Source: Saturnia japonica
Lineage: Eukaryota; Arthropoda; Insecta; Lepidoptera; Saturniidae
Reading direction: 5' to 3'
Assembly: GCA_033032175.1 (NCBI GenBank)
Contig: CM065321.1
Coordinates: 6,780,501-6,844,500, forward strand
DNA: 64,000 nucleotides
The notes beneath the pieces are model-generated. The model ran no database searches and had not been told where the DNA came from. It saw only the letters and a program-made list of their open reading frames with translations. This document shows positions 59,801-62,800 of the stretch, one piece after another. The number at the start of each line of letters is the position of its first letter. The stretch's first letter is position 1. Made by a program: the position numbers and the translations under genes.

Positions 59801-62800
59801 CCGTTACACATAAGTGCCGCGTATTCGGGTCGAATAGCGTGCGCGTACAAATGCGGTCGGTCGTTCACCCGGCCGAAGGGATTGAACGCGACGTCGAACA
59901 ACTTGAACCAGGACGCGCGGTTCGTGAACCTGTCCGTGTGCGTGTACGAGTGCGAGAGCAGCGGCGGCGCGGAGTGGCTGCTCGAGGACACTATCCCGTT
60001 GCGGAACGTCAGCTTGCCCAGGGTGGGAGCCGACACGCAGATCGATCTCTCCTATCTGCATGATACTTCGTTTATGCAAAAGAAGCAGCGCTTGAATCAG
60101 GTATCTATTGTACAAATTCCTTATGCGTGATAAGAATAAGCTATGATGGCTTGAAGCAGTGGTAGCGTGTTTGGACGCCGCTTCGATCGATATGAGTTCG
60201 AATCCCTGCAAGGAACCTGGGGTTTTAAAACATCATGTTGAAATAATTTTTTTATACTACAAAGGTGGCAAAAGAGCGTATGGCTTACAATACCATAGGT
60301 ATCACTAGCGCGTTGCCTACCTTGACCACCCCGCTCCCACTCCCGCCCCTTCCCCAATGAAATCTGGAAACTCTACACAACGCAGGAATACGACACAAGG
60401 TTATTTGCTTCTGTAGGGTGGAGATATTTCACCAGTCGGACTGACACAACTGGAGAGAAATCTCCAAAGACATTTTCCTGTCCCCCTATACTAACTATAG
60501 CATATAGTGGTAGGGTATTTTTTAAATAATTCCCTAAGTGTAAAATCAGTCGGAAAAATGTATTGGTCTGTTCCGGTAGATGCACATGCACATGCAACGC
60601 ATCTTGGGCAACATGCAATTAACGTCAGAAGAGATTGTGGCCAAGAACTACTAAACCGATTAAAAAAAAGAAGATGAACATTGGTAAAACCTGTAGAGTA
60701 GATGTTGACGAGTAGGCTGTGGATGCACCACCGTCATACCAATTTCTATCGCAAAGCATATTAGTGTATTCCGAACTGTACGGTGTGTAGCAAAATGCAC
60801 TGTCTCATAAGACGTTCCTTACTCAGTCCTCAGAGTGGCATTTTAAAGTTGTTTGTATAAAGGTATGGGATGTTGTGGTCACTGTACATCATGTAAACTG
60901 CATGCTTGTTTGTTACTTCAAACATTATATAAGTTTAATGTTTGATCACGATTTGGCGATGTTGTAGTGACGATTTGGTGGATGGCATCTCGAGTTGATA
61001 CGTTAAGCCTAGACGGATTCTATCAGAATATACCTATAGGTATTTGGCGTTACATTTTCAACTAACTAACGTTTCTCCAAGATCTTTTGCGAGTAAAAAA
61101 CGTTTTTGTAGATTCTTTTGAGGTACTAAAATTCAACATATTTTACTAGGTATATAATAATAATAGATAATGTAATTATTTACATTATCATAATTTATTC
61201 TTACTATGTTTAAGACCATACTCAAAATAGTGTCTGTAGTTGTGAATTTTAGTGGGAGTGATTTTATTTTTAAAAAGAAGACATTTTTTAATGCCAAAAG
61301 ACCAGCAAACAGGCAGACGGCTCACCTAATGGTAAATGGATACCGTCGCTTACGGACAATTGCAGCAACCGGGGTATTACTGTTATGTTGCCTATCTTGA
61401 CTGTTTATCAAATAAACGAAATGCATTAATAAAAGTAATGTCAATTTTAGGTACTTCAAACGCTATCGTCAGATGAAAGTAGGAACAACCGCAACGGGGA
61501 GGGCGATACTGGCAAATCTGCCGGTCTCCTAGCAGTACCGTCTTTCAGTACTCTCCAGTCATTACGCAGGAGCATAATGGAGAACGGGAACACGTGCCCG
61601 CTGACGCAGAAACATCTCGTTCAGCTCGACTGGGTCTCTAAAGAAGACGGTTCGCATATATTGACGGTAGCTGTTGGCTCTAGAGTACTTCTGTTTACAC
61701 CGGTGTCGAGCGACCTTGCACAAGCTAATTTGAAGGTAAGTTTTCATAATCGATCATGTTGTAACAAATTAAACTAATGTTTGCTTCGTGACTATTGCCA
61801 GGGAGATGCCAAAACTTAAAAATAAATGTTCATACCATAATCGAAAATTTATACTTTTCTGGCCGGCCATTTTAAAGTTTACAATATGATTAGCACTACA
61901 TTAAAAAAATCACAAATACCTTGTACCCAAAGTAAGTAAGCCTATCGACTTTATTTAATGAGTTTTTTTCGGGTACAGCAATTCTGCGAAGGATTTTTTT
62001 AATGCAACTAAGGTGCCAAACAAGCATGCGGCCCGCTTGACGGTAAAGGGCTACCATAACCTATGGACGAGCTAGTAATAACATAGGTATCACACTAGCG
62101 CGTGGCCGACCTTGTACCATTCCTACCCCTATTCCAAACACAAGGTTATTTGGTTGCGATTTTATGTAGGGTGGAGGTATTTCCCCAGTCGGACCGCCCT
62201 AAGTTTAAAAATCGTATAAAATCTGACATGAAATTTGCCTAACATCACAATGTGGCCGACAGCGTTTTTTTTTCACAGTTAAAAAAAACAATTTGTAAAT
62301 TAAAATTATGTAGCCATGTTACACTTTTAATATCAGAAATCAATAAATATTGGTTTCTTGAGTCAAATTTCATATGAGTCAAGTTATTTTATTGTCATAC
62401 CCTACCACCCTGCAAAGTCAAGACAAGAATACAGTAATGTGTTGTAAGTACAAAGTAGAATCAAGTTTTGTATTATAACTGTAACTTCGTGTAACGTGTA
62501 ACTTAAATATCAAAAATTCTTTATTAAACTTAGGCCCTAAGAAAGTACTTCTGAACGTCAAATCACTACTACCGGTTCGTAAAATATCCCAGTTATTGAA
62601 AAAAAAAATCAATTAGGTTTATCTTTTTTCCCAACTGTACAAAAGTAATAATTTAATACAATAATAATAATTTAATGGATGCACAGAGAGGGAGTCACTT
62701 ACTGACAATCACCATAATTCTCATAATGATCCACCCTAATAACCTTTTGACAGTAAAACCTGCTTGAAATGGTCCTACATGGTGTAGGTGTAGTAGGCAT

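Larger units (their letters stand above)
60101..61450 (+). other. Rbcn-3A intron 24
   Basis: 1350 bp: S2 (60140-60240), S1 (60243-60468) and S1 (61255-61405), all plus. 60480-61250 shows nothing recognisable. Confidence 0.85.

Noticed and set aside
59632..60063. Arg-rich 143-codon ORF over exon 24.
   Set aside because: It is the wrong frame of a GC-rich exon; the in-phase frame gives the conserved DMXL protein.
60101..60112. A minor-class (U12) intron at exon 24.
   Set aside because: The donor begins GTATCTATT, which only partly resembles the U12 consensus, and no U12 branch-site word was seen near the acceptor at 61450.
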